Shown: positions 19,271 to 28,850 of the stretch, in pieces
Position numbering within the stretch: position 1 is the stretch's first letter
Layout: every line of letters begins with the position of its first letter
Assembly: GCF_001687665.2 (NCBI RefSeq)
Contig: NZ_CP016543.2
Coordinates: 1,178,001 to 1,242,000 of the forward strand
From: Planococcus donghaensis
GTDB taxonomy: Bacteria > Bacillota > Bacilli > Bacillales_A > Planococcaceae
Length of the DNA: 64,000 nt
Direction of reading: 5' to 3'
Notes under the pieces: model-generated
Told to the model about the DNA's origin: nothing
Databases searched by the model: none
What the model saw: only the letters and a program-made list of their open reading frames with translations
Made by a program: the position numbers and the translations under genes

Positions 19271-20344
19271 ATGAATTCTGAAACACGTGAAATGTTTAAA
19301 ACTTTGACAGAACTGCCGGGAGCTCCAGGAAATGAGCATGCGGTTCGTAAATTTATGCGTCAAGAACTAGAAAAGTATTCAGATCGATTGATCCAAGACA
19401 ATTTGGGAAGCGTTTTTGGTGTCAAAGATGGTCAAGAAGATGGACCGCGTATCATGGTAGCAGGACATATGGACGAAGTTGGATTTATGGTTACCCAAAT
19501 TACAGATAATGGTATGTTGCGTTTTCAGCCTTTAGGCGGCTGGTGGAACCAAGTGATGTTGGCGACACGAGTAGACGTTATTACAAACGAAAAAACGATT
19601 CCAGGAGTTATTGGATCTATTCCTCCACATTTGTTGAGTGAAGAATTGAGAAGTAAACCCATGGAAATAAAAAATATGTTAATCGATATCGGAGCAGACA
19701 GCAAAGAAGATGCATTAGCGCTTGGGGTTCGTCCAGGTCAGCAAATTGTGCCTTTTAGTCCTTTTACACCAATGGCGAATGATAAAAAAATTATGGCAAA
19801 GGCTTGGGATAATCGTTACGGTTGTGGGTTGGCGATTGAGCTTTTAAAAGAACTGAAAGATGAACAGTTGCCAAACCAATTGTTTTCTGGAGCAACCGTA
19901 ATGGAAGAAGTTGGGTTGCGTGGTGCACAAACTGCAGCTTCAATGATACAGCCAGATCTATTCTTTGCATTAGATGCAAGTCCAGCTAACGACGCAACGG
20001 GTGATAAAAACGAATTCGGACAGCTTGGTAAAGGAACTTTATTGCGCATATTAGACAAAAGCATGGTTACTCACAGAGGCATGCGTGAATTTATACTCGA
20101 TACAGCTGAAACGCATGATATACCCTATCAGTACTTTATTTCACAAGGTGGAACAGATGCAGGTCGCGTACATACAACCAATGAAGGGATTCCGAGTTCC
20201 GTAATTGGAATTTGTTCTCGGTATATTCATACATCAGCATCTATCATTCATACAGAAGATTATGCAGCAGCGAAAGAATTACTGACAAAGTTAGTGAAAG
20301 CAACTGACCGCACGACTCTAGAGACTATTAAACAAAATGTGTGA
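19271..20344 (+). CDS. ytoP: M42 family glutamyl aminopeptidase-like metallopeptidase (YtoP)
   Basis: A 357-residue protein of the M42 (TET/FrvX-like) aminopeptidase family. Zinc-site residues are visible: His66 and Asp68 (AGHMDEVGF), the bridging aspartate in AWDNRYG, the catalytic Glu-Glu in VMEEVGLRG, an aspartate in [11 protein letters not shown], and the C-terminal histidine in SIIHTEDY. These enzymes form large oligomers and trim peptides from the N-terminus in the cytoplasm. The start follows a G-rich SD (AGGGGGAA). Confidence 0.88.
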   Translation: MNSETREMFKTLTELPGAPGNEHAVRKFMRQELEKYSDRLIQDNLGSVFGVKDGQEDGPRIMVAGHMDEVGFMVTQITDNGMLRFQPLGGWWNQVMLATRVDVITNEKTIPGVIGSIPPHLLSEELRSKPMEIKNMLIDIGADSKEDALALGVRPGQQIVPFSPFTPMANDKKIMAKAWDNRYGCGLAIELLKELKDEQLPNQLFSGATVMEEVGLRGAQTAASMIQPDLFFALDASPANDATGDKNEFGQLGKGTLLRILDKSMVTHRGMREFILDTAETHDIPYQYFISQGGTDAGRVHTTNEGIPSSVIGICSRYIHTSASIIHTEDYAAAKELLTKLVKATDRTTLETIKQNV

Positions 20345-20386
20345 AAAAGTGCCTACGGGCTCTTTTTTTTGAAAGGAATAACGACA

Positions 20387-20905
20387 ATGAAAAAAATTCG
20401 TGCAGCAATCGCATCTAAAAACCCTGCAAAAATTAATGCCGTATCAAATGTGCTCAAAAATATAGAATGGGCAGTTGACTTATCGGCAATAGATGCGGAT
20501 TCAGAAGTGTCCGCACAGCCATTTTCACAACAAGAAACCCGTCAAGGTGCTATGAATCGAGCAAAAAATGCCTTAGGAGAATATGATTTTGCGATCGGAT
20601 TAGAAGGCGGCGTATATGAAATGGAAGGGATGTTGTACTTGTGCAACTGGGGTGCATTGGCCACTCAGGATGGACATATATTTACCGCTGCTGGTGCTCA
20701 AATACCACTGCCGGAAGAAATTGCAGACGGTTTGCGTAAAGGAATAGAGCTCGGACCGATTATGGACGAATATGCTAATGAAAGTGGAATTCGCCAACAC
20801 AAAGGCGCGGTCGGTATTTTAACAAACGGCCTGGTGAACCGAGGAGAAATGTTTGGGCATGTCGTTAAATTATTGATGGGTCAATATCAACGACACAGCG
20901 ATTAA
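20387..20905 (+). CDS. DUF84/YjjX-type inosine/xanthosine triphosphatase
   Basis: A 172-residue protein. ATG 20387 follows GAAAGGAATA; the longer in-frame form from 20369 starts before this SD. The ASKNPAKINAV N-terminus and the FAIGLEGGVYE and GPIMDE segments mark the DUF84 (NTPase_I-T) family. Members hydrolyse ITP and XTP and so keep deaminated purines out of nucleic acids. Between ytoP and this gene there is only a short, poor hairpin (20345-20370), so they may be cotranscribed. Confidence 0.8.
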   Translation: MKKIRAAIASKNPAKINAVSNVLKNIEWAVDLSAIDADSEVSAQPFSQQETRQGAMNRAKNALGEYDFAIGLEGGVYEMEGMLYLCNWGALATQDGHIFTAAGAQIPLPEEIADGLRKGIELGPIMDEYANESGIRQHKGAVGILTNGLVNRGEMFGHVVKLLMGQYQRHSD

Positions 20906-20964
20906 GTTGCATGTCCTTGTAAACACCTTTAAAATAAATAGCAGTAATGTCAGGGGGAATGAGC

Positions 20965-21480
20965 GTGCCTCGAGCTAGATGGATGGTGTTGTTACTTTTT
21001 TCAGTCGGACTAATGGCTGGCTGTAGCGCTACATCAGAAAACCTGGTTGTTCAAGGAGTATCGAACGCGCGTGATGCGTTTGAAGCAGAACCAAAATCAG
21101 ATAATGAAAAAATGGGTCAAACCGATCTCTACGTGCCTAATGGCTATGTTATTGAAGAACCGCAAGATGACTTTCATGGCTTAATCACTAAAGGTGGCGA
21201 TTCGTTTTCGTTGACCATTAACCCAAACGAAAAAGCGACGAGCACGTTGTTTTATGATTTGCAAAAAATAGATCCAAAACAATTATGGTTAGTCGATGAA
21301 AAGTTTCATCAAAATGGTCGTTTTGGTTTTGTGACCGTAACAGAAATTGCAGAAGATAAGTTGGAACTTGCAGTTGGAGCTGGTGGTGTTAAAATGACAA
21401 CCATTTCAACAGAAAACGACCTTCCTAAAAATATAGACTGGATGATGAAAACGGTTCGTTCAGTAGAACTTGATGAATAG
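20965..21480 (+). CDS. Predicted lipoprotein of unknown function
   Basis: I do not recognise this 171-residue protein. From GTG 20965, seven bases after a GGGGGA SD, it begins MPRARWMVLLLFSVGLMAGC: a basic n-region, hydrophobic core and an LMAGC lipobox with Cys20 as the lipidation site. Other in-frame starts (ATG 20947 or 20959) only lengthen the n-region. The mature part is soluble and mixed alpha/beta, with an acidic linker (EAEPKSDNEKMG). It is 12 bases upstream of the thioredoxin-like gene ytpP and probably in its operon. The likely location is the outer face of the membrane. Confidence 0.7.
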   Translation: MPRARWMVLLLFSVGLMAGCSATSENLVVQGVSNARDAFEAEPKSDNEKMGQTDLYVPNGYVIEEPQDDFHGLITKGGDSFSLTINPNEKATSTLFYDLQKIDPKQLWLVDEKFHQNGRFGFVTVTEIAEDKLELAVGAGGVKMTTISTENDLPKNIDWMMKTVRSVELDE

Positions 21481-21492
21481 GAGATTGACCCA

Positions 21493-21810
21493 ATGAGAAA
21501 ATTACAATCGACTGAGGAATTTCATGCATTAACAAAAGAACCAGCGACAATTTTTATGTTCACAGCAGGTTGGTGCCCGGATTGTCGCGTAATAGATCCG
21601 ATCTTGCCGGAGATTGAAGAAAAATTTTCAGAGTACGTATTTGTATCGGTAGATCGCGATCAGTTTATTGATTTGTGCATCGAATTGGATATCTATGGTA
21701 TCCCTAGTTTCCTAGCTTACGCGAATGGTCAAGAAGCGGGCCGTTATGTAAGCAAAGATCGTAAAACGCAGGCAGAAATCGAAGCATTTATTTCGAACTT
21801 GTCACAATAA
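21493..21810 (+). CDS. ytpP: Thioredoxin family protein YtpP
   Basis: A 105-residue thioredoxin-fold protein. The active site is Trp27-Cys28-Pro-Asp-Cys31 (TAGWCPDCRV), followed by the cis-proline segment IYGIPSFLAY. The WCPDC variant and small size match the YtpP group of Bacillus. It is cytosolic, with no signal sequence. It probably reduces disulfides or links to low-molecular-weight thiols. The upstream gene encodes a lipoprotein and the downstream genes are ytpQ and ytpR after a terminator. Confidence 0.87.
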   Translation: MRKLQSTEEFHALTKEPATIFMFTAGWCPDCRVIDPILPEIEEKFSEYVFVSVDRDQFIDLCIELDIYGIPSFLAYANGQEAGRYVSKDRKTQAEIEAFISNLSQ

Positions 21811-21815
21811 CAATA

Positions 21816-21852
21816 AAAACGGTTCGCCTAAATAGGCTGAACCGTTTATTTA
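21816..21852 (+). terminator. Terminator after ytpP
   Basis: AAACGGTTC-GCCT and AGGC-TGAACCGTTT. The following T-run is short, so read-through into ytpQ is possible. Confidence 0.65.
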
Positions 21853-21873
21853 TGAAAGTGAGGCCAAACAACG

Positions 21874-22689
21874 ATGAAATCTACAGAACTTTTTAATATA
21901 CTAAGAGAGCGTATGCCAAGCCGCCAACTAGAGTGGCGCTTTGATCGTGAGAAAGATGTTGCAACGATACAACACAAAGAATTGGGCAAAGGCATGAGCA
22001 TTTCTTTGCCGCAAGTTATTAATCGTTTTGATGCAAAAGGTGATTCCGCAATTCAAGAAATCGTATATACAATTACAGAAACGTTTGAGGCAATGGAAAG
22101 AGAAGCAAAAGGTGAAATGAAATCGACTGAGCATATTTTTCCAGTTATTCGGTCCACATCATTTCCATTAGAATCAAATGAAGGCCATAAGTTTATTACG
22201 GCTGAACATACGGCGGAAACACGTATTTATTTTGCATTAGACGCTGGCACTACCTATCGCTTAATTGACGAAAATGTGGTAAATTCATTAAGTCTGACTG
22301 AAGAACAGATTAAAGAAATTGCGAAGTTTCAAGTGAAAAAATTAAAAACGGCTGTAAAAGAAGATCATGTTGCTGGGAATGTGTTTTATTTTTTAAATGA
22401 AAATGATGGATATGACGCTTCAAGAGTGTTGAACGAATCATTTTTAAAAGAAATGAAAACAAAAATTACGGGTGATATGACCGTATCTGTACCTCATCAA
22501 GATGTATTAATTATTGGAGATATCCGAAATGAAACGGGATACGATGTGCTCGCACAAATGGCTATGCATTTCTTTACGAATGGCAAAGTGCCGATCACTT
22601 CCTTATCGTTCATTTATGAAAATGATGAATTAGAGCCGATATTTATTATGGCGAAAAATAGACCTAACGAGGAGAACGATAAAAAATGA
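21874..22689 (+). CDS. ytpQ: DUF1444 family protein YtpQ
   Basis: A 271-residue soluble protein of the DUF1444 family, with the typical N-terminal MKSTELFNILRERMPSRQ and a C-terminal PIFIMAKNRP segment. No catalytic motif is obvious. Its stop overlaps the ytpR start by four bases (22686-22689), showing translational coupling. The ytpP-ytpQ-ytpR-sftA order is the same as in B. subtilis. Function is unknown. Confidence 0.82.
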   Translation: MKSTELFNILRERMPSRQLEWRFDREKDVATIQHKELGKGMSISLPQVINRFDAKGDSAIQEIVYTITETFEAMEREAKGEMKSTEHIFPVIRSTSFPLESNEGHKFITAEHTAETRIYFALDAGTTYRLIDENVVNSLSLTEEQIKEIAKFQVKKLKTAVKEDHVAGNVFYFLNENDGYDASRVLNESFLKEMKTKITGDMTVSVPHQDVLIIGDIRNETGYDVLAQMAMHFFTNGKVPITSLSFIYENDELEPIFIMAKNRPNEENDKK

Positions 22690-23297
22690 ATGTATTTTAC
22701 AACAAAGATGGAATTGGCGACGTGTTGCTCGTACAACTACAAACAGAAACTCCAGAAAAAATTCACCCTGAACAATTTGGGGACATTACGTTGATCAAAG
22801 ACGCAGCGGGAACAATTGCTGGATTTAATGTATTTAATGCTTCTAGTTATACGGACTTGGCTGAAGGCCAACAAATTGAAGTGTCAGAACAGCTTGTTAC
22901 CTCTTTACAAAATGCATTGGCTAAAAATGGCGTAGATTTTACGCTTGAAGTCGATTTTTCTCCGAAATTTGTTGTTGGATTTGTGGATGCAAAAGAAAAG
23001 CACCCAAATGCAGATAAATTGAATGTTTGCCAAGTTGTTGTAGGGGACGACGAAAAACTGCAGATTGTATGCGGTGCTCCAAATGTTGAGCAAGGTCAGA
23101 AAGTTGTTGTAGCAAAAGTGGGGGCTGTTATGCCTTCTGGAATGGTTATTCGTGATGCGGAACTTCGGGGAGTGGCATCGTCTGGAATGATTTGTTCAGC
23201 AAAAGAGTTGGCTTTGCCAAATGCACCTGAGGAAAAAGGCATTCTTGTCTTGTCTGAAGATGCAGAAACTGGTTCAGCTTTCGAAGTAAAGGTGTAA
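22686..23297 (+). CDS. ytpR: tRNA-binding domain protein YtpR (PheT-like tRBD)
   Basis: A 203-residue protein with an N-terminal DUF4479-like region and a C-terminal OB-fold tRNA-binding domain (about 95-200): FVDAKEKHPNADKLNVCQVVVGDD, CGAPNVEQGQKVVVAKVGAVMP and GVASSGMICSAKEL, the pattern of the extra domain of bacterial PheRS beta subunits. YtpR proteins are free-standing versions whose role is not established. It is coupled to ytpQ and six bases upstream of sftA. Confidence 0.85.
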   Translation: MNVFYNKDGIGDVLLVQLQTETPEKIHPEQFGDITLIKDAAGTIAGFNVFNASSYTDLAEGQQIEVSEQLVTSLQNALAKNGVDFTLEVDFSPKFVVGFVDAKEKHPNADKLNVCQVVVGDDEKLQIVCGAPNVEQGQKVVVAKVGAVMPSGMVIRDAELRGVASSGMICSAKELALPNAPEEKGILVLSEDAETGSAFEVKV

Positions 23298-23303
23298 CGC
23301 ATT

Positions 23304-25886
23304 ATGAGCTGGATTAAAAATGTATGGAATCGTATGTTCACAGATACAGATAATGTCGAAGAAGTCGACGAAGAAATTGTCTATGAAGAGGCCCCGACCG
23401 AGAAAAAAGAAAAAGCACCATTTCGTTTCCCGCTTATTCCAGATGAAGAAAAAAATGAATTTATCCATGATATAAAGCGTCCAGAACCACGTCCTAGAAT
23501 GGCGATTTTCGATGAACAAGAAAGAGAAATTCTTCGAAAAGAAGTTGAGTCTCCAATTATGGGACCAAAAGAAGCGCCTATTCGTTCAGCAGCTAAACCC
23601 AAACGGAAAGCACCCGAATTGCCTATTCAAAATGCCCGTCGTTTTGAGCCAAGTCGTTCAGTGTCACCGGTCCATGGCTATAACGTGTCGCGACCTGAAC
23701 CCACTCAAAAAAAGGTAGAAGAGCAGCGTGAAAGTAAACTAGATCGCGAAATGTATGATGAAGCCATTCAAGAAAAAGCTAGAGCTGGATTCCATAAACC
23801 AAGAACTCAAGTTGATGCTGACCGCCGTTCCTCTTATGAAAAAGAGCCGGCGCAACAGCCAAAAGCAGAAGTTAAACAAGCATCTCGAGCAACAAGCGTT
23901 ATGTCAAATACCGTATCGTTTGTGATAGCCGAACGAGAGCGTGAAGAAAAAGCTTTGTTATTAAAAGAAGAAGCTTTAAAAGAAACGACCGAACTAAACG
24001 AGACCTCTCCAGAAATTGAACTGGTTTCAGTAGAGGAAAAAGAAGAAGAACTTGTTGAAGTAGAACCCGAAATGCAGCCAGAAACAGAAATTGAGCTAGG
24101 TATTACAGAGCAGAAACCAGAAGTGCACAAAGAGTTAGATGTGGATGTGGATGACGCAACAGAAGAGTTTTCAAATCCAACATCAGAAGAAATAGAAGAA
24201 TCAAAAACAGAAGCAACAAAAGAATCACAAGTTTTAGAAGTACAAGTAGATTCGAAACCAGAAGTTGCACCAAAGCGTGAAAAAACAGTGCCATTTAATG
24301 TATTAATGCTTAAATCGGATAAAGAGTCTTTGAAAAATAAGACCAAATCGCTTACGGTGACGACGCCAAGCTATGAAAAACCTGTAGCGCAAGTGACAGA
24401 AGCGGAAAAAAAAACGGCAAATTTAGTTGAACAAGTAGCACCTGAACCAGATTTAACAGATTCGACTGAGCCAAAAGCTTATCAATTGCCTTTACCAGAA
24501 TACTTAATGGTTCCTGAAAACGATCGTAAAGATGAAGAGTGGATGGAAGAACAGGGAGAGCGACTAGTTGAAGCTTTATCTCACTTCCAAGTTAAAGCCG
24601 AAATCTTGAGTACGGTTCAGGGGCCTGCTGTGACACAGTTTGAACTAAAAGTAGCACAAGGTATTAAGGTCAGCAAAATCCGTAATTTAGCAGACGATTT
24701 AAAATTAGCTTTGGCTGCACGAGACATTCGAATTCAAGCACCGATTCCGGGGAAAAGCTCGATTGGGATTGAAATTCCGAACCGTACAAGTCGTGCAGTG
24801 CGCATTTCTGAAATTATCGGCAGTGCGGTTTTTGAAGAATCGGAATCTCCTCTTGAAGCGGCTCTTGGCTTAGATTTAACAGGCAAACCTGTTACGTTGG
24901 ATTTGCGCAAAATGCCGCACGGTTTGATCGCAGGCGCGACAGGGTCGGGTAAATCCGTTTGTATCAATTCTCTGTTAGTTAGCTTGTTGTATAAGTCATC
25001 TCCAAGAGATTTAAAACTATTGTTGATTGATCCGAAAATGGTTGAATTGGCACCGTATAATCATATTCCGCATCTTGTTAGCCCTGTAATTACAGATGTT
25101 AAAGCAGCAACTGCCTCCTTGAAATGGGCAGTTCAAGAAATGGAACGTCGTTATCAATTATTTGCTCATAGCGAAGTGCGCGATATTAGTCGCTACAATA
25201 AACGAGTTAAAGAAAAAGGACATCACGCGCAACATCTTCCGTATATTTTAATTGTGATTGATGAGTTAGCAGATTTGATGATGATGTCGCCTTCAGATGT
25301 TGAAGATTCGATTTGTCGGATTGCTCAAAAAGCGCGTGCTTGTGGCATTCACTTAGTTATTGCGACGCAACGACCATCTGTGGATGTTATCACTGGTTTG
25401 ATCAAATCGAATATCCCAACGCGTATTGCGTTTTCAGTGTCATCACAAGTGGACAGCCGGACAATACTCGATTCTCAAGGAGCCGAACGATTACTTGGAA
25501 GAGGGGACATGTTGTATCTAGGAAATGGCATGTCAGCACCTAGTCGCTTGCAGGGAACATTTGTTACCGATGACGAAATTGAAAAAGTTATCGAACATGT
25601 GAGGCTGCAAGGGAAGCCAGAATACTTTTTTAAAGAAGAGGAATTGATCAAGCGGAGTGAGTCTCCTGCTGAACAAGATGATTTGTTTGAGGAAGCTTGC
25701 CGCTTTATCATGAAGCATGAAAGTGCTTCGACTTCTCTCTTGCAACGTAAATTCCACATTGGCTACAATCGTGCCGCTCGTTTAATGGATTTAATCGAAC
25801 AGCATGGCTTTATCTCTGAACAGAATGGTAGTAAAGCACGTACGGTTTTAATCACCGAAAATGAAATTGAAAAAGTTTTTAGTTGA
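23304..25886 (+). CDS. sftA: FtsK/SpoIIIE-type DNA translocase SftA (YtpS)
   Basis: An 860-residue protein. The N-terminal half (about 1-390) is a low-complexity, Glu/Lys-rich region with no membrane segment, consistent with the soluble translocase SftA rather than SpoIIIE. The motor domain has Walker A GATGSGKSVC (near 543) and Walker B LIVIDELADLMM (near 648), followed by RIAFSVSSQVDSRTILD. The C-terminal gamma winged helix (about 790-850, FHIGYNRAARLMDLIE) should read chromosome-orienting sequences. SftA clears DNA from the closing septum in B. subtilis. Confidence 0.93.
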   Translation: MSWIKNVWNRMFTDTDNVEEVDEEIVYEEAPTEKKEKAPFRFPLIPDEEKNEFIHDIKRPEPRPRMAIFDEQEREILRKEVESPIMGPKEAPIRSAAKPKRKAPELPIQNARRFEPSRSVSPVHGYNVSRPEPTQKKVEEQRESKLDREMYDEAIQEKARAGFHKPRTQVDADRRSSYEKEPAQQPKAEVKQASRATSVMSNTVSFVIAEREREEKALLLKEEALKETTELNETSPEIELVSVEEKEEELVEVEPEMQPETEIELGITEQKPEVHKELDVDVDDATEEFSNPTSEEIEESKTEATKESQVLEVQVDSKPEVAPKREKTVPFNVLMLKSDKESLKNKTKSLTVTTPSYEKPVAQVTEAEKKTANLVEQVAPEPDLTDSTEPKAYQLPLPEYLMVPENDRKDEEWMEEQGERLVEALSHFQVKAEILSTVQGPAVTQFELKVAQGIKVSKIRNLADDLKLALAARDIRIQAPIPGKSSIGIEIPNRTSRAVRISEIIGSAVFEESESPLEAALGLDLTGKPVTLDLRKMPHGLIAGATGSGKSVCINSLLVSLLYKSSPRDLKLLLIDPKMVELAPYNHIPHLVSPVITDVKAATASLKWAVQEMERRYQLFAHSEVRDISRYNKRVKEKGHHAQHLPYILIVIDELADLMMMSPSDVEDSICRIAQKARACGIHLVIATQRPSVDVITGLIKSNIPTRIAFSVSSQVDSRTILDSQGAERLLGRGDMLYLGNGMSAPSRLQGTFVTDDEIEKVIEHVRLQGKPEYFFKEEELIKRSESPAEQDDLFEEACRFIMKHESASTSLLQRKFHIGYNRAARLMDLIEQHGFISEQNGSKARTVLITENEIEKVFS

Positions 25887-25891
25887 TTGTT

Positions 25892-25931
25892 AGTCGTCTG
25901 CTAGTATACTGCAGGCGACTTCGGTTTTCTT
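25892..25931 (+). terminator. Terminator after sftA
   Basis: AGTCGTCTGC and GCAGGCGACT with one G-T pair, then TCGGTTTTCT. Moderate. Confidence 0.55.
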
Positions 25932-25979
25932 CAACACCCCGTAATTTCTTGTTGCTGAAATGTATAGAATACAGAAGCA

Positions 25980-26008
25980 TTTAAAAAAAGACAAATTTAT
26001 GATATAAT
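25980..26008 (+). promoter_or_regulatory. SigA-type promoter for murC
   Basis: TTTAAA (25980-25985), 17-base spacer, perfect TATAAT (26003-26008). Confidence 0.6.
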
Positions 26009-26094
26009 GTTGTACTATGTTTATCTTTACTAGCTATAGAATTCGCTTTGCGATTTATGTAGACTAATTTTTAACTCCCACAGGAGGTCCATTT

Positions 26095-27408
26095 ATGACA
26101 GTTTTACATTTTACTGGGATCAAAGGTTCCGGTATGAGTCCGCTTGCACAAATCATGCATGACATGGGTAAACAAGTACAAGGCTCAGATATAGAGCAAC
26201 ATTTTTTTACTGAAGATCGATTGCGTGAAAGAGGTATTACCATTCTGCCATTTGATGCAAACAATATAGAAAAAGATATGACGATCATTGCCGGTAATGC
26301 ATTTGGTGATGACCATCCGGAATTGGTGGAAGCGCGAGAATTAGGAGCGACCATTATTCGTTATCACGAGTTTTTAGGTGATTTGATGAGACAATATGTT
26401 TCTGTTGCGATTACAGGTGCCCATGGCAAAACTTCAACAACTGGTTTGATGGCCCATGTGTTAGGTGGATATAAACCCGTGTCGTATTTAATTGGAGACG
26501 GAACAGGTGTTGGCCAAGAAGATTCTCATTTCTTCGTTGCTGAAGCTTGCGAATACCGTCGTCATTTCCTTGCATATCATCCTGATTACGCAATTATGAC
26601 GAATATTGACTTTGATCACCCGGATTATTTTACAGGAATTGATGATGTTTTTAAGGCATTTGAAGAAATGGCTCAGCAAGTCAAAAAATGCATCATTGCT
26701 TGTGGCGATGATGAATATTTGCAACAAATTCAAGCACCAATTCCTGTTGTGTATTATGGTTTTGGAGAAGAAAATGATTTCCAAGCAAGAAATATCGTGA
26801 AATCTGTGGACGGAACTACATTTGATGTGGTTATTCGCAACGAATTTTTCCACACATTTAAACTTCCAATGTTTGGAGATCATGCTATTTTAAATGCATT
26901 GGCGGTTATTTCGCTTTGTCATTATGAAAGTATTCCAGCGGATATCATTCAACAACAGTTTGAAGATTTCGAGGGCGTAAAGCGTCGATTTACACAAACA
27001 GCCATTGCTGATCGAATTTTGATCGATGACTATGCGCATCATCCGACTGAAATTCGTGCAACTTTGCAATCGGCTCGTCAAAAATATCCGGAGCGGGAAC
27101 TTATTGCTATTTTCCAACCACATACATTTACGCGAACTCAAACATTTTTGCAAGAATTTGCTGATTGCTTAACTGAAGCGGATCACGTTTATCTTTGCGA
27201 CATCTTCGGATCTGCACGTGAAAAAGCGGGTACTTTGAAGATTCAAGATTTGGCTGAAAAAATTGAAGGCAGTCATATCTTGCAGTTAGATGAAGTGGCT
27301 TCTCTAGCAGAGCATGGCAATGCCGTTTATTTGTTTATGGGTGCGGGAGATGTTACAAAGTTCCAAGAAGCATTCGAAAATGCATTGAATACAGGGGAAA
27401 CAGTTTAA
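26095..27408 (+). CDS. murC: UDP-N-acetylmuramate-L-alanine ligase
   Basis: A 437-residue Mur ligase. The nucleotide-binding loop is [10 protein letters not shown] (near 107-116), the N-terminal UDP-binding segment is [14 protein letters not shown], and the ATPase signature includes [10 protein letters not shown] and [10 protein letters not shown]. It adds L-alanine to UDP-MurNAc using ATP, the first peptide step of peptidoglycan synthesis. The start follows AGGAGGTCC. Its stop codon lies inside the left arm of a UUCG-loop terminator. Confidence 0.97.
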   Translation: MTVLHFTGIKGSGMSPLAQIMHDMGKQVQGSDIEQHFFTEDRLRERGITILPFDANNIEKDMTIIAGNAFGDDHPELVEARELGATIIRYHEFLGDLMRQYVSVAITGAHGKTSTTGLMAHVLGGYKPVSYLIGDGTGVGQEDSHFFVAEACEYRRHFLAYHPDYAIMTNIDFDHPDYFTGIDDVFKAFEEMAQQVKKCIIACGDDEYLQQIQAPIPVVYYGFGEENDFQARNIVKSVDGTTFDVVIRNEFFHTFKLPMFGDHAILNALAVISLCHYESIPADIIQQQFEDFEGVKRRFTQTAIADRILIDDYAHHPTEIRATLQSARQKYPERELIAIFQPHTFTRTQTFLQEFADCLTEADHVYLCDIFGSAREKAGTLKIQDLAEKIEGSHILQLDEVASLAEHGNAVYLFMGAGDVTKFQEAFENALNTGETV

Positions 27409-27436
27409 CTTTCGAGTTAAACTGTTTTTTTTTTTG
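27398..27436 (+). terminator. UUCG-tetraloop terminator overlapping the murC stop
   Basis: AACAGTTTAACT and AGTTAAACTGTT around TTCG, followed by more than ten T. Confidence 0.92.
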
Positions 27437-27478
27437 CAGGAGTAGAACTGTTTTTGTCGAATAATAATAAAGACCCGT

Positions 27479-27504
27479 GTTTAATCCAAACTGCTCAAGG
27501 GTAG
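27479..27504 (+). promoter_or_regulatory. SigB-type promoter for ytxGHJ
   Basis: GTTTAA (27479-27484), 14-base spacer, GGGTAG (27499-27504), close to the SigB consensus GTTTAA-N12-15-GGGTAT. The ytxGHJ genes are SigB-dependent in B. subtilis. Confidence 0.75.
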
Positions 27505-27550
27505 AAGTAGAAAAGGATATAACATAATTTATTTAAAAGGAGGAAACAAG

Positions 27551-28042
27551 ATGGATTGGCAGATTTTACTTTACGTTGCCGCGATCGTAGCCGCTATTGG
27601 ATTTTTAATTTTATGCGTAGCGTTGGCAATGACATTAAATTCGTTGAAAAACACATTAAAAGAAGTTTCAGGTACCGTTGCTGGTCTTGAAAATCAATTG
27701 CAAGGGGTAACGTTGGAAACAACAAACTTATTGCATAAAACAAATGAACTTGCTGAAGACATTCAGGTGAAATCAGAAAAATTAAATGGAGTAGTAGATG
27801 CGGTTAAAGGTGTCGGCAACTCTGTTACTGATTTAAATTCAACGGTTCGTAGCATTACGTCACGCGTTGGCGTGCAAGTCGAACAAAATGAAGATAAGAT
27901 TGCTCAAGTAGTTCAATGGGGTAATGTCTTTATGGGCATTCGTGAGAAATGGAATGAGCGAAAAATTTATGAAGCTCAAACAAATGCAACACAAACGCCG
28001 GTACCAGGACAGAAAAAATTGCCTCATAATGGCCAATACTAA
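27551..28042 (+). CDS. ytxG: DUF948 stress protein YtxG
   Basis: A 163-residue protein with one N-terminal membrane helix (about 5-28, ILLYVAAIVAAIGFLILCVALAM) followed by a coiled-coil-prone region of DUF948 type and a polar tail. The domain resembles those that scaffold membrane complexes. In B. subtilis ytxG is the first gene of a general stress operon. Here it follows a SigB-type promoter and a strong AAAGGAGG SD. The molecular role is unknown. Confidence 0.85.
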   Translation: MDWQILLYVAAIVAAIGFLILCVALAMTLNSLKNTLKEVSGTVAGLENQLQGVTLETTNLLHKTNELAEDIQVKSEKLNGVVDAVKGVGNSVTDLNSTVRSITSRVGVQVEQNEDKIAQVVQWGNVFMGIREKWNERKIYEAQTNATQTPVPGQKKLPHNGQY

Positions 28043-28077
28043 ATTTTTTACTACTAACTAAATGGAGGGGAATATTA

Positions 28078-28830
28078 ATGAGTAGAAACAAAGACCAGTA
28101 CAATCAGTCAAATGGTAACGATTCACAAAATAACCAAGATTATTATACACAAGGTGGCCAATACAGACAAAACAGTGGCAAAAACTATCAGCAAAGCGAT
28201 TATGTACCCCAATCTTATGGTGCATCTAATCGTTATGATGACCTTTACGATTACGAAGAGTCATCTGGTGGCTCAAGCTTCTTAGTTGGAATTTTAGTCG
28301 GTGGTGTTATCGGGGCGGCAGCCGCATTGTTCTTAGCGCCTAAAACAGGCAAAGAATTCCAAGCAGATTTAAAAACTCAAGCAACATCTTTGAAAGAAAA
28401 AGCATCCCAACAAGCAGACTTTAGTGATGATGGTACAGGTTTTGCGAATCAATTAAAAGAACAGTCTAACAAAGTAGTTGAGAAAGTAAAAAACATGAAA
28501 GCTGGAAGTTCTCCAATGGACGACGGTACAGCTTCATCAGAAGGCGAAGAGTCGATTGATATTCTTTCGACAGTTCAAAATACACAAAATCAAACTGAAA
28601 CGAAAAGTTCTGAAGAATTCACGTCAACTGCAAATGCGTTAAAACAAGCAGTTGAAGAAGTTAAAGAAGAAAAAAAATCAGGTTCAAATTCGTCAACGGC
28701 TGGCAACACAGGCAGCAACACGAACAGCAATACAGCAAATGCAAGCAAAGGTCCAAACACGACCAGCAGCAACAACAACAGCAATAAATCATCAAATGGA
28801 TCAAACAAAAGCTACGATCAAAAGAATTAA
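28078..28830 (+). CDS. ytxH: YtxH domain-containing general stress protein
   Basis: A 250-residue protein. The N-terminal 60 residues are rich in Asn, Gln and Tyr. A glycine-rich membrane helix (about 67-87) is followed by FLAPKTGKEF, the YtxH signature. The tail from about 190 is a Ser/Asn/Thr/Lys low-complexity stretch, longer than in typical YtxH proteins. YtxH proteins are membrane-associated, stress-induced and of unknown function. It is the second gene of the ytxGHJ operon. Confidence 0.85.
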   Translation: MSRNKDQYNQSNGNDSQNNQDYYTQGGQYRQNSGKNYQQSDYVPQSYGASNRYDDLYDYEESSGGSSFLVGILVGGVIGAAAALFLAPKTGKEFQADLKTQATSLKEKASQQADFSDDGTGFANQLKEQSNKVVEKVKNMKAGSSPMDDGTASSEGEESIDILSTVQNTQNQTETKSSEEFTSTANALKQAVEEVKEEKKSGSNSSTAGNTGSNTNSNTANASKGPNTTSSNNNSNKSSNGSNKSYDQKN

Positions 28831-28850
28831 CTAATGTGGGAGCGGTTTAG

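Noticed and set aside
20345..20370. Terminator between ytoP and the DUF84 gene
   Set aside because: The stem (AGTGCC/GGGCTCT) is short and mismatched despite the following T-run; not called.
23834..24346. 170-residue Ser-rich minus-strand frame
   Set aside because: It is the complement of the Glu/Lys-rich part of sftA (GAA codons read as TTC/TCT); no SD or start context.
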